Below the pieces are notes generated by a model. That model saw only the letters and a list, made by a program, of their open reading frames with translations, made no database searches and was not told where the DNA came from. From contig NZ_JAKNTW010000002.1 of NCBI RefSeq assembly GCF_022213955.1, positions 638,679-702,678 on the forward strand: a DNA stretch of 64,000 nucleotides. The letters run 5' to 3'. The stretch comes from Dolomitihabitans soli (lineage in GTDB: Bacteria; Actinomycetota; Actinomycetes; Streptosporangiales; Streptosporangiaceae). Position numbers and translations under genes: made by a program. Shown in pieces: positions 26,318-34,693 of this stretch (the stretch's first letter is position 1; each line of letters begins with the position of its first letter).

Positions 26318-27534
26318 CTGCGCCCTTCCAGCAGGTCGGCGACGTCGCGCCCGACCACATGGTGGATATAGGTGATGAGGTGGAACATGTCACGGCAGAA
26401 CACCGAGGGTCCGTCGAAGCCGCGTTCCCCGTGGTAACGGTGGGCGTACAGTCCGCCACCGCACACCCGCCTGACCGGGCACGTCAGGCACGCCCCGCCC
26501 AAGGCGCGCTCACCGATCTGCCGCACCACGAGAGACGGGTGCAGCAGCACGTTGTCAAAGGTGTCATGAGCCACGTGGAACCCGGTCGCCGGCGCACCCT
26601 GGTATGCGGCCTTCAGCGTGTCGGACTGCTCGATCCCGCCATCGGTCTCGATCACGACCATCCGGGCCGGAGCCAACCCCACCGCCTCCCCCGCCGACTC
26701 ACCGCCCAGCAACAGGTGGATGATGTCGGCGAACAGCCGGATCTCGGTCTCCTGGCGACGCGCTCCGTACCAGCGGTCAAAAATCGCGATCAGCCAGTCG
26801 GCGTACGGCGTGGCCGCCGGGTCGGGGAGGAACGGCGGCGGGTGGACCCAGTTCCCGTGTGGGAGCAGGAAGTCGACGGCGGGCGGCTGGAAGCCGAGCA
26901 GCGCCTCGTAGGTGCGCACCGGGTCGTTCCGAACGTCAATGGTGCACAGGATGCCGCCGAACAGGTGTGGATACTCGGCTGAGAGCAGCGAGAGCCCGGT
27001 GACCACGGCGGAGTGGCTGCCCCGGCCGTCGGGGCGGCGACGGTGACGGTCGTGGCCGGTGGCGGTGCCGTCCAGGCTGACCCCTACGCGGACCCCCAGG
27101 TCGTCGAACCGGCGCAGGAAGGCCTTGTCGAGACGTACTCCATTGGTCTGGACGCTCGCACCGACCGCCACGCCGGGGCCGACGGCCTGCCTGACCGCAG
27201 CGACGGTGTGAGCGATGAGTTCCGGCCCGGCGAGCAGGGGCTCGCCCCCGTGCAGAATCAGCTGGATCGACGACAGGCCATGAGCCTCGACGTGCTCCGC
27301 TATCCGGGCGGACAACTGGCCGACCGTGGCCTCGGACATCTTGCGCGGTTGATTCCGCCAACTCTGGTCGGCCATTTCGTACATATAACAGTAATCGCAG
27401 CTCAGATCGCATCTGCTATGGATCTTCACGATGAACTGGCGGAACGAGCTGGGCCGCCAGCCCTCCGCCTGGAGCGCCCTGATATCCAGCCGCGCACGTG
27501 GGGAGCGCTCCGGTGGCCCGATAGCCACTGACAA
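26314..27534 (-). CDS. fxsB: FxsB-type radical SAM/SPASM peptide maturase
   Basis: A 406-residue radical SAM enzyme. FIVKIHSRCDLSCDYCYMYE (about residues 34-53) has the CxxxCxxC cluster motif (Cys 42, 46, 49) in the form typical of FxsB. GGEPL at 96-100 is the SAM-binding motif. A C-terminal SPASM-like region has Cys 349, 352, 358 and 380 (CLTCPVRRVC ... FC). FxsB enzymes install a cyclophane cross-link in the C-terminal F-x-S region of the precursor. The longest frame starts at TTG 27534, and GTG 27528 is an alternative; neither has a good Shine-Dalgarno sequence, so the start is uncertain. First gene of a two-gene operon with the HExxH protein. Confidence 0.9.
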   Translation of the reverse strand: MSVAIGPPERSPRARLDIRALQAEGWRPSSFRQFIVKIHSRCDLSCDYCYMYEMADQSWRNQPRKMSEATVGQLSARIAEHVEAHGLSSIQLILHGGEPLLAGPELIAHTVAAVRQAVGPGVAVGASVQTNGVRLDKAFLRRFDDLGVRVGVSLDGTATGHDRHRRRPDGRGSHSAVVTGLSLLSAEYPHLFGGILCTIDVRNDPVRTYEALLGFQPPAVDFLLPHGNWVHPPPFLPDPAATPYADWLIAIFDRWYGARRQETEIRLFADIIHLLLGGESAGEAVGLAPARMVVIETDGGIEQSDTLKAAYQGAPATGFHVAHDTFDNVLLHPSLVVRQIGERALGGACLTCPVRRVCGGGLYAHRYHGERGFDGPSVFCRDMFHLITYIHHVVGRDVADLLEGRR

Positions 27535-28218
27535 GCCGGACCAGCCCCCCAGCCACGCAAGAAAGGAGGGGCTTGAGCGGACCCCTGCCGTGTGATAGAC
27601 GCAGAAATGATAACGCCCGAGCGACCCTTCCCACCCGATGACACGTCACGAATTAGCACGCAGCTGGCAGGCGCCCCAGGGCGACTGGGGACATTCTCGA
27701 ACTTCTCCGAAGCCCTTCCCGCCGACCGGCGGTCGTAGTACCAGCCGTGACGGCCAGGGCCGGGAGCTGGGCAGCCGGCGCCCAACTACCGGGTGCGCGA
27801 GATCGGTGACGGCCCTTGCCGGCTGCTCATGCATCGTCCTCGGGCCGTCATCGCCGCCCATCGCGCGGCGCCGGCGCGGTAGATGACCCGCGGACACCGG
27901 GCAGTGCGGTGGCTGGACCTTGCCGTAGACGAGTCAGCAGAAGTCGATCAGCACTATCCAGCGATCCGCGCCATCGAATGATGATCGCCAAAGCGCGACA
28001 TTCAAGACACATCTGGGCACTATCGCATCATTAGTGACGTTTGCGGAGCTACTCGCGAGTAAAACCAGCCGACATTTCAGCACCATGCATAATGCTCGCT
28101 ACTGACAGCCCGCCCATTTGCCGCGTTTGATGGGTTGCTTTGTCTGAACCTTGACCCCCGCACTACTGTGTGTCCTCACACACACCAGAACCTAGTGGAA
28201 AGGAAGGGCATATCAGGT
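27535..28218. other. 684-bp region without a convincing gene; short 32-codon frame at 27883-27981
   Basis: There is no long frame with biased third positions. A 32-codon plus-strand frame at 27883-27981 (MTRGHRAVRWLDLAVDES..., ending YPAIRAIE) reads like protein but has no ribosome-binding site and no family I recognise. It may be a relic. Just upstream of the next gene is an inverted repeat TGTGTG-TCCT-CACACA (28167-28182), possibly an operator. The region could hold a small RNA that I cannot identify by eye. Confidence 0.35.
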
Positions 28219-28767
28219 ATGTCTGATCAGACAACGGCGTCGACCAGACCCTCTCCCATGAAGATCCTCTGGCGGAAGGGGTGGAAAAAGTTCACCGCCT
28301 TCGCGATAGTGGCGGGACTCGCCATCTCGGTGATCCAACTGGTAAAGGACATCGGCTTCACCGATCCGGCGGCAGCGGAGCCGTCCGCGATCATCGAGCC
28401 GGTGGAAGACGGGAGCCAAAGCCTTGAACCGTGCACCTTCGTGCGCGGGACAGGAGTTCCGGCCTCCGGGATGACGTTGGTCTTGGCGGTTATTCCGCCT
28501 GCCCATGTGAGGGCGCGGGCAGGAATCAGGTTCATCCCACTGTCACCCCTCGAGGGCCAGTGGAGCACCGTCGCCTCACTCACGGCCGACATCGACATCC
28601 CCGGCAAGTTCACCATCATGTTGATCGCGATGGAGACCGCGTTGGTCCATTTCGCGGGCGACATCGCCGGGCACTCGTGGTGGATCGCCCAGGCGATGCC
28701 GCCCGATCATGAGCGTGCGCTCATCTCGCGGACGGTACAGCGGGGACCAGGCAAGGCATCCTGCTGA
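28219..28767 (+). CDS. Membrane-anchored protein of unknown function
   Basis: A 182-residue protein. ATG 28219 follows GGAAAGGAAGGG. A basic N-terminus (MKILWRKGWKKF) leads to one membrane helix at about residues 31-50 (FTAFAIVAGLAISVIQLV), so the bulk is outside. The rest is beta-rich: CTFVRGTGVPASGMTLVLAV, then GQWSTVASLTADIDIPGKFT, with Cys near 74 and the last residue Cys182. This layout (one helix, then a small extracellular beta domain starting with a Cys-x-x-x-x-G-TG element) occurs in uncharacterised actinomycete proteins. It could be the surface component of the adjoining RiPP/STAND island, or unrelated. I do not recognise a function. Confidence 0.6.
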   Translation: MSDQTTASTRPSPMKILWRKGWKKFTAFAIVAGLAISVIQLVKDIGFTDPAAAEPSAIIEPVEDGSQSLEPCTFVRGTGVPASGMTLVLAVIPPAHVRARAGIRFIPLSPLEGQWSTVASLTADIDIPGKFTIMLIAMETALVHFAGDIAGHSWWIAQAMPPDHERALISRTVQRGPGKASC

Positions 28768-29016
28768 ACCATCGATGAGTTCTGGGCGGAGGTTAGGCCC
28801 CGCCCGCCCAGAACGTCGTGCGAAGACGAGCATAAGGAAATGGCTTGGCTTGTTGTCACCGCACGATGAACCGTTATACGGATGTATCTCGCGCGCAAGC
28901 ACCAAAGCGCCATAAATGAAAACATCTTTACCTAGAAAGCCGGAGTGGTGGCTCCAAACCAGGTCAAAGCCCCAGGCCCCCATCGCGGGATGAACTGGGT
29001 GTCCTTCCTGCGATGG

Positions 29017-30624
29017 CTAGCCCCTGATGTTGCGGGTGATCTCGGCTATGCCGGCCTCGACGTCGGCCCGGTCGCGGGGGTTGCCCGGGGCGTCCGGTCG
29101 GGTCTGCCAGGGTCGGGGGCCGTCCTGCCGGCGATACTCCACGCCGAGGGCGTCGAGCCTGCGCTCGTGTTCCGCCAGCCGTACCAGGAAGTCGTCGTAG
29201 TCGCGCTCGGGGCCGCTCCACAGGGCCTCCGCCAGGGCCGACACGCGGGGGAAGGCCATGTAGTCGAGTACGCGGGGGGAGTCCATGTACTCGGTCCACA
29301 GGTTGGCCTGGCCGCCGATCACGCGGGCGGCGTCCGGGGTGCCTGCCAGTTCGGCGGGGACCGGCTCGAAGTCGTAGACGTCGCGCAGGGAGACCACGCT
29401 GCCGACGGGGGTGGGCTCGTCGGCGCGCTCCGACTGGCGGTAGTCGAGGTAGACCTCCGTGTTGGGGCAGGCCACCACGTCGTGCCCGGCCCTCGCCGCG
29501 GCCACCGCTCCGTAGTTGCCACGCCAGGAGGCGATCACCGCGCCGGGAGGGGCGCCGCCCTCCAGGATCTCGTCCCAGCCGTACAGCTTCCGGCCACGGG
29601 CGGTGAGGAAGTCGGCGAACTGGCGGATGAACCAGCTCTGCAGGCCGTACTCGTCGCCGAGGCCGAGGTCGCGGATGCGCCGCTGGGCCACCGGGCTCTC
29701 GCGCCACTCCTCCTTGCGGGCCTCGTCGCCCCCGATGTGGATGTGCGCGCTGGGGAACAGGTCGAGAACCTCCTCGAAGATCCCCTTGTAGAAGGCGATG
29801 GTGTCGTCCTCTACGTTGAGCACGTTCTGGGTGATGTGCCAGGAGGTCGCGACCTCCAGCGGCTGGTCACCGTGGCCGAGTTCGGGGTAGGCGGCGATGG
29901 CGGCCCTGGAGTGGCCGGGCAGTTCGATCTCCGGGACGACCGTGACGAAACGGTCCGCGGCGTAGGCGACGATCTCCCTGATGTCGTCCTGGGTGTAGAA
30001 GCCGCCGTACGGGCGCCCGTTGAAACGGCCCAGCCCCCGCCAGCCGACGGAGGTCTCCCGCCGCCACCCGCCGACCTCGGTGAGCTTCGGGTAGCGCTTG
30101 ATCTCCAGGCGCCAGCCGGGGTCGTCGGTCAGGTGCAGGTGCAGGACGTTCAGCTTGTGGGCGGCGAGCAGGTCGACGTATCTGAGCAGGTCGGGCTTGG
30201 GCAGGAAGTGCCTGGAGACGTCGATCATGCATCCGCGCCAGCCGAAGCGGGGGGCGTCCTCGACGGTCACCGCGGGGATCGTCCACGGCCCGTCGCCGAC
30301 CCGCCCGGCGCGGAAGACCGAGGGAGGCAGGAGTTGCCGCAACGTCTGCGCGCCGTAGAAGGCGCCGGCCGGGTCGGCCGCCTCGATCCGGACCAGGCCG
30401 GGCCGTACGGTCAACCGGTAACCCTCCGCCGGCAGTCCTTCGGCCTGGACGATCTCGATGCCGCCCGGACCGGCTTCGAGGCGGCAGCCGGTGGCCGGTC
30501 CGAGCGCGCCGCGCAGCCAGGCCGCCGCCCGGTCGAACGCGGGCACAGCGGCCAGCGGCGTCGTCCCGTCGAGCGTGAAACGACCCTCGGCGGTCTCCAG
30601 TACGGCGGGCTTGGGCAGCAGCAC
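29017..30624 (-). CDS. Beta-N-acetylhexosaminidase, glycoside hydrolase family 20
   Basis: A 535-residue GH20 enzyme. The N-terminal alpha/beta GH20b domain covers about residues 1-115. The (beta/alpha)8 barrel follows: FGWRGCMIDVSRHFLP, LHLHLTDDPGWRLE, VVPEIELPGHS and the catalytic pair in IHIGGDEA (Asp300-Glu301, proton donor Glu). It removes terminal beta-linked GlcNAc or GalNAc by substrate-assisted catalysis, for example from chitobiose or muropeptides. No signal peptide is seen, so it acts in the cytoplasm after uptake. GTG 30624 is preferred because AGAGGA lies six bases upstream; ATG 30642 has no RBS. It is divergent from the FAD monooxygenase gene with a palindrome in between. Confidence 0.92.
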   Translation of the reverse strand: MLLPKPAVLETAEGRFTLDGTTPLAAVPAFDRAAAWLRGALGPATGCRLEAGPGGIEIVQAEGLPAEGYRLTVRPGLVRIEAADPAGAFYGAQTLRQLLPPSVFRAGRVGDGPWTIPAVTVEDAPRFGWRGCMIDVSRHFLPKPDLLRYVDLLAAHKLNVLHLHLTDDPGWRLEIKRYPKLTEVGGWRRETSVGWRGLGRFNGRPYGGFYTQDDIREIVAYAADRFVTVVPEIELPGHSRAAIAAYPELGHGDQPLEVATSWHITQNVLNVEDDTIAFYKGIFEEVLDLFPSAHIHIGGDEARKEEWRESPVAQRRIRDLGLGDEYGLQSWFIRQFADFLTARGRKLYGWDEILEGGAPPGAVIASWRGNYGAVAAARAGHDVVACPNTEVYLDYRQSERADEPTPVGSVVSLRDVYDFEPVPAELAGTPDAARVIGGQANLWTEYMDSPRVLDYMAFPRVSALAEALWSGPERDYDDFLVRLAEHERRLDALGVEYRRQDGPRPWQTRPDAPGNPRDRADVEAGIAEITRNIRG

Positions 30625-30639
30625 GAGATGTCCTCTCGA

Positions 30640-30701
30640 CATACGATGGAGTCCATAATTTGTATGCCTCAATTAGCCACTGGAGTGACCGGTGATGTCA
30701 A
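30640..30701 (-). promoter_or_regulatory. Candidate promoter and operator upstream of the hexosaminidase gene
   Basis: On the minus strand TTGACA (30701-30696) could be a -35 box, with TAAT-containing sequence about 18 bp downstream. A hyphenated palindrome ATGGA-G-TCCAT (30646-30656) lies inside wider CATAC (30640-30644) and GTATG (30662-30666) arms. This looks like an operator overlapping the transcription start. The controlling regulator is unknown. Confidence 0.35.
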
Positions 30702-30743
30702 GAGGTGTTCCATCTGCTGGATCTTCTCCGTAATGTCCGGAAC

Positions 30744-32087
30744 ATGGAGCGGGAGATCCTCATCGCCGGAGGCGGCATCGGCGGCCTCGCCACCGCACTC
30801 GCCCTCGCCGCGTCCGGGCACGCCACCCGGGTTCTGGAACGCGCGCCCGCGTTCGAGGAGGTAGGCGCCGGCATCCAGCTCGCCCCCAACGCCACCCGCC
30901 TGCTGGACCGGCTCGGCGTCCTCACCGCCGTCGTCGCCGCCGGGGTCCTGCCGCGCAGGCTCGTCCTCGCCGACGCGCTCGACGGTGACGAGCTGACCGC
31001 CCTGGACCTGACCGACTTCCCCGAGCGGTACGGCGGGCCGTACGTGGTCATGCACCGTGCCGACCTCCTGCGGATCCTGCACCGGGCGTGCCGGGAGGCG
31101 GGGGTCGCCCTGGAGACGGGGGCCGAGGTCGTACGGCTGGCCGACCGCGGCGACCGGGTGGTGGCCGAGTGCGCCGACGGGCGGACCTTCGAGGGCGCGG
31201 CCGGCCTCGGCGCCGACGGGCTGCACTCCACGATCCGGACGGCCTTCAGCGACGACTCCCCCGTCTTCTCCGGCTACGTCGCCTACCGCGGCGCCGTCCC
31301 CGTCGTGCCACCAGGACAGCACCCCGACCTTCCCGCCGAACCGCCGGGACGACTTACGAACCTCCACCCCGAACCGCCGGGGCGACACCCCAGCCCGCAC
31401 CCCGAACCGCCGGGGCAACACGCTCACCCGCACCGCGAGCCGCCCGGCCGGCACTCCGACCCGCACCCCGAACCGCCCGGACGGCATCTCGACCTGCACC
31501 GCGAGCCGCCCGGACGGCCTGCCGACCTGCGGGACGTGGTCGCCTGGGTGGGGCCGGGGCTGCATCTCGTGCAGTATCCGCTCCGCTCGGGCGGCCTCCG
31601 CAACCTGGTCGCGGTCTTCCGCAGCGAACGCCACGAGCGCGGCGAGGACGACTGGGGGAACCCCGCCGAGCTGGACGAGCGGTTCGCCCGGTGCTGCGCG
31701 CGGGTCCGCGAGGCGATCCCCCTGCTCGGGCGCGACAACAGGTGGCCGATGTACGACCGCCCGCCCATCGCCGCCTGGGCCCGCGGACGCGTCGCGCTGC
31801 TCGGCGACGCCGCCCACCCCATGTTGCAGTACCTCGCCCAGGGCGCCTGCCAGGCGATCGAGGACGCCGTCACCCTCGCGGAGTCCCTCACCGCCACCCG
31901 CGACCTCCCCGCCGCCCTCGCCGCCTACGTCACCCGCAGATCCCCCCGAACCGCCCAGGTCCAGCGCAGAGCCAGAATCTGGGGCGACATCTGGCACGCC
32001 GACGGCACAGCCAGACTCCTCCGCGACGAACTGCTCCGCACCCGCGCCCTCGACGACCACCGCCACATCAAGTGGCTGTACGGCTGA
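30744..32087 (+). CDS. FAD-dependent monooxygenase with internal 11-residue repeat insertion
   Basis: A 447-residue group A flavoprotein monooxygenase (salicylate/3-hydroxybenzoate hydroxylase type). FAD motifs are visible in order: ILIAGGGIGGLATALAL (residues 4-20), the GADGLHSTIR motif near 162, and LLGDAAHPMLQYLAQGA at about 352. It would hydroxylate an aromatic ring with NAD(P)H and O2. Residues 188-262 are a Pro/His/Arg-rich block of seven 11-residue units (E-P-P-G-R-H-x-D-x-H-P), inserted at the substrate-domain loop after YVAYRGAVPVV. Without it the enzyme has the usual size (about 375-400). ATG 30744 is chosen by fold; the RBS is weak. Substrate unknown. Confidence 0.88.
   Translation: MEREILIAGGGIGGLATALALAASGHATRVLERAPAFEEVGAGIQLAPNATRLLDRLGVLTAVVAAGVLPRRLVLADALDGDELTALDLTDFPERYGGPYVVMHRADLLRILHRACREAGVALETGAEVVRLADRGDRVVAECADGRTFEGAAGLGADGLHSTIRTAFSDDSPVFSGYVAYRGAVPVVPPGQHPDLPAEPPGRLTNLHPEPPGRHPSPHPEPPGQHAHPHREPPGRHSDPHPEPPGRHLDLHREPPGRPADLRDVVAWVGPGLHLVQYPLRSGGLRNLVAVFRSERHERGEDDWGNPAELDERFARCCARVREAIPLLGRDNRWPMYDRPPIAAWARGRVALLGDAAHPMLQYLAQGACQAIEDAVTLAESLTATRDLPAALAAYVTRRSPRTAQVQRRARIWGDIWHADGTARLLRDELLRTRALDDHRHIKWLYG
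31305..31529 (+). repeat. In-frame 33-bp tandem repeat inside the monooxygenase gene
   Basis: Units of 33 bp start at 31305, 31338, 31371, 31404, 31437, 31470 and 31503 (the last one 27 bp). The core GAACCGCCGGG(G/A)C(G/A)ACAC varies mainly at third positions, and no unit breaks the frame. This is a coding minisatellite. Confidence 0.92.
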
Positions 32088-32288
32088 CCTGGTGGGGGGT
32101 GGCCGCCCACCGGGGGATGTCCTCCCACCCGCGCGAACCGGCGCGAGTCCTGCTCGACGCGGTCCTCGCGTGAGCGTTCGCTGACGCCGGGCGCGTGCCC
32201 ACCTCCACGCCGAGGGTGGCCGACCCTTGCCCAGGTCGCGCCCCGCCCGCATCCACACGCTTGCGGCCCCGGCTTGTGCCTCAGCTAT

Positions 32289-32347
32289 TCAGTGTTGCTA
32301 GATACCAGTAGTCAGTGTTACCGTGTACTGGTAGTCAGCAACATTGA
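32289..32347. promoter_or_regulatory. Nested palindromic operator upstream of the padR operon
   Basis: Outer arms TCAGTGTTGCT (32289-32299) and AGCAACATTGA (32337-32347) are complementary at 10 of 11 positions. Inner arms TACCAGTA (32303-32310) and TACTGGTA (32326-32333) are perfectly complementary. The element ends 21 bp before the PadR start and is the probable autoregulatory site. AAAGGAGG at 32356-32363 is the downstream ribosome-binding site. Confidence 0.65.
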
Positions 32348-32368
32348 GTAGCTGAAAGGAGGTGTCCC

Positions 32369-32698
32369 ATGGGCAAGCAGGTGACGGAGATGCTCAAGGG
32401 AACGCTGGAGGGCATCGTCCTCGCGATCCTGGCCATCCGGCCCGCGTACGGCTACGAGATCACGGCGCGGCTGCGGGATCAGGGCTTCTCCGACATCGCC
32501 GAGGGCACCATCTACGCGCTGCTCGTCAGGATCGAGCGGCGCGGCCTGGTCGACGTGGAGAAGATCCCGTCCGAGAAGGGGCCGCCACGCAAGGTGTATT
32601 CCCTGAACGCTCAGGGACGCGAATATCTCGAAGAGTTCTGGAGGACCTGGAGCTTCCTCGCGGAACGGCTCGAACAGCTCCGCGAAGGAGGTAACTAG
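32369..32698 (+). CDS. PadR-family transcriptional regulator
   Basis: A 109-residue PadR repressor. The winged helix includes LAILAIRPAYGYEITARL, then EGTIYALLVRIERRGLVDVE, the typical PadR recognition helix and wing. A short C-terminal dimerisation helix (EYLEEFWRTWSFLAERLEQL) follows. ATG 32369 has AAAGGAGG six bases upstream. It is the first gene of a four-gene unit with DUF1048, an ABC ATPase and an ABC permease, with gaps of 2 bp or overlaps. The nested palindrome in front of it is the likely operator. It probably derepresses the efflux pair when an effector drug binds; the ligand is unknown. Confidence 0.93.
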   Translation: MGKQVTEMLKGTLEGIVLAILAIRPAYGYEITARLRDQGFSDIAEGTIYALLVRIERRGLVDVEKIPSEKGPPRKVYSLNAQGREYLEEFWRTWSFLAERLEQLREGGN

Positions 32699-32700
32699 CC

Positions 32701-33114
32701 ATGGACACAGGATCGAACGAGCCGAAGAGCCGCTATCGGCAGTACCTGGAGGTGGTCACCGGACCGCTCGAGGACAAGAGGCGCTGGCGGCAGTACAAGG
32801 CGCGCATCAGAAACCTTCCCGAGAACTATCGCACGGCAGTCGAAGCGCTGGAGCGGTACCTGATGCACTTCGGGCCGGGGGACGGCGCCGACGCGGCTTT
32901 GATGTTCGAGGACCTCGCCGATCTGTTCGAGCAGAGCGCGGCGGACGGAACCCCGATCCGCGAGATCTTCGGAGAGGACCCCGTGGAGTTCGTCGAGGCG
33001 TTCGTGCAGAGCTACTCGGTGGGCCGGTACATCAGCCGGGAGCGGGACCGATTCACCAGCGCCATCGCGCGCGCCGCCGGCGAAGACACCGGAAATGAAG
33101 AGAGGACCGTCTGA
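32701..33114 (+). CDS. DUF1048-family protein
   Basis: A 137-residue, mostly helical, charged protein of the DUF1048 family, which is regularly encoded next to PadR regulators and DrrA-type ABC transporters. The family signature region is DKRRWRQYKARIRNLPENYRTAVEALERYL, here at about residues 25-54 (shown only in part: RIRNLPENYRTAVEAL). FEDLADLFEQSAADGTPIRE and DPVEFVEAFV follow. It starts two bases after the padR stop and overlaps the ATPase start by one base (TGATG). It has no membrane segment. Its biochemical role is unknown; a modulator of PadR or of the transporter is plausible from conserved position. Confidence 0.85.
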   Translation: MDTGSNEPKSRYRQYLEVVTGPLEDKRRWRQYKARIRNLPENYRTAVEALERYLMHFGPGDGADAALMFEDLADLFEQSAADGTPIREIFGEDPVEFVEAFVQSYSVGRYISRERDRFTSAIARAAGEDTGNEERTV

Positions 33115-33935
33115 TGACGGCACAGCAAGCCCAGGCGATCCATGTGCAGGGCCTGAAGAAGTCGTACAAGGAACTGCAGGTGCTGCGCGGCGTGGACTTC
33201 GAGGTGGCGCGGGGCAGCATCTTCGCCCTGCTCGGCTCGAACGGGGCGGGCAAGACCACGGTCGTGAAGATCCTGTCCACGCTGCTCAAGGCCGACGCGG
33301 GGACGGCCCGAGTCAACGGTTTCGATGTCGCCACGCAGGCCGCCGACGTGCGGGAGTCCATCAGCCTCACCGGACAGTTCGCGGCGGTCGACGAGATCCT
33401 CACCGGGCGGGAGAACCTCGTGCTGGTCGCCCGGCTGCGGCACCTCAGCAATCCGGGCAAGATCGCGGATGACCTGCTCAAGCGTTTCTCGCTGACCGAC
33501 GCGGGCGCGCGGAAGGCGTCGACGTACTCGGGAGGCATGCGCCGCCGCCTCGACATCGCGATGAGCCTCATCGGCAATCCGCCGGTCATCTTCCTCGACG
33601 AGCCGACGACCGGGCTCGACCCCCAGGCGCGCATCGAAGTGTGGCAGACCGTCAAGGAACTCGCTCACCGGGGTACGACGGTGCTGCTCACGACGCAGTA
33701 TCTGGACGAGGCCGAACAACTCGCCGACCGGATCGCGATCCTCCACGAGGGCCGGATCATCGTGAACGGCACCCTCACCGAGCTCAAGCAACTGCTGCCG
33801 CCCGCCAAGGTCGAATACGTCGAGAAGCAGCCGACCCTTGAGGACGTCTTCCTCACGCTCGTCGGTGACGACGGCAAGAACGGCACGCCGGCCATGACCG
33901 CAACGTCGGCACGGACGAATAGGGAACAACGATGA
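33114..33935 (+). CDS. ABC transporter ATP-binding protein, DrrA/daunorubicin-resistance type
   Basis: A 273-residue single-domain ATPase. Walker A is GSNGAGKTT at about residues 43-51, the signature YSGGMRRRLDIA, and Walker B VIFLDEPTTGLDP, with a switch His replaced by Gln in LLTTQYLDEAEQLADR, as usual in this subfamily. The C-terminal extension (KVEYVEKQPTLEDVFLTLVG) is also DrrA-like. It powers the ABC-2 permease encoded next with a 4-bp overlap, probably exporting a drug or lipid-like compound. The whole unit is likely controlled by the PadR protein. Confidence 0.94.
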   Translation: MTAQQAQAIHVQGLKKSYKELQVLRGVDFEVARGSIFALLGSNGAGKTTVVKILSTLLKADAGTARVNGFDVATQAADVRESISLTGQFAAVDEILTGRENLVLVARLRHLSNPGKIADDLLKRFSLTDAGARKASTYSGGMRRRLDIAMSLIGNPPVIFLDEPTTGLDPQARIEVWQTVKELAHRGTTVLLTTQYLDEAEQLADRIAILHEGRIIVNGTLTELKQLLPPAKVEYVEKQPTLEDVFLTLVGDDGKNGTPAMTATSARTNREQR

Positions 33936-34693
33936 GCAAGCATTTCTTCGGCGACACCGCCACCCTGCTGGGACGATCCCTGCGCCACATCTCGCGCAGC
34001 GTGGACACCATCGTCACGACCGCGATCATGCCGATCGCCATGATGCTGATGTTCGTCTACGTGTTCGGCGGCGCGATCAAAACAGGGTCGGATTCGTATG
34101 TGAACTACATGCTGCCCGGCATTCTGCTCATCACGGTTGCCTCGGGCATCGCCTACACCGCGTTCCGGCTCTTCACGGATATGAAGAGCGGTATCTTCGA
34201 GCGCTTCCAGTCCATGCCGATCGCGCGGTCGTCCGTGCTGTGGGCGCACGTGCTGACCTCGCTGGTCGCCAATCTGATCTCGCTCGTGGTCGTCGTGCTC
34301 GTCGCCCTGCTGATGGGCTTCCGCTCGAGCGCCGGAGTGCTGGCGTGGCTCGCGGTCGCCGGCATCCTGATGCTGTTCACCCTGGCGTTGACGTGGCTCG
34401 CCGTCATCTCCGGTCTGTCCGCGAAGTCCGTGGACGGCGCGAGCGCGTTCTCCTTCCCGCTCATCTTCCTGCCGTTCCTCAGCTCGGCATTCGTGCCCAC
34501 CGACACCATGCCCGGCCCGGTGCGCGTCTTCGCCGAGTACCAGCCGGTGACGTCCATCGTCAACACCATCCGCGACCTGTTCACCCAGCAGCCGGTCGGC
34601 ACCGACATCTGGATCGCCCTCGCCTGGTGCGTCGGCCTCCTCATCGTCGCGTACATCTTCGCCATGACCACTTACCGCCGCAAGATCTCCTAG
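33932..34693 (+). CDS. ABC-2 type transporter permease, DrrB type
   Basis: A 253-residue membrane protein with about six segments: AIMPIAMMLMFVYVFGGAI, YMLPGILLITVASGIAYTAF, LVANLISLVVVVLVALLMGF, VAGILMLFTLALTWLAVISG, a PLIFLPFLSSAFVPTDTMP segment and a last helix near CVGLLIVAYIF. This is the DrrB/ABC-2 fold, which pairs with the ATPase whose stop it overlaps (ATGA). Last gene of the padR operon. The substrate is not predictable from sequence. Confidence 0.93.
   Translation: MSKHFFGDTATLLGRSLRHISRSVDTIVTTAIMPIAMMLMFVYVFGGAIKTGSDSYVNYMLPGILLITVASGIAYTAFRLFTDMKSGIFERFQSMPIARSSVLWAHVLTSLVANLISLVVVVLVALLMGFRSSAGVLAWLAVAGILMLFTLALTWLAVISGLSAKSVDGASAFSFPLIFLPFLSSAFVPTDTMPGPVRVFAEYQPVTSIVNTIRDLFTQQPVGTDIWIALAWCVGLLIVAYIFAMTTYRRKIS

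Noticed and set aside
27426..27897. Two minus-strand frames upstream of the radical SAM gene
   Set aside because: Arg/Pro/Gly-rich translations without family resemblance; one overlaps the maturase coding sequence.
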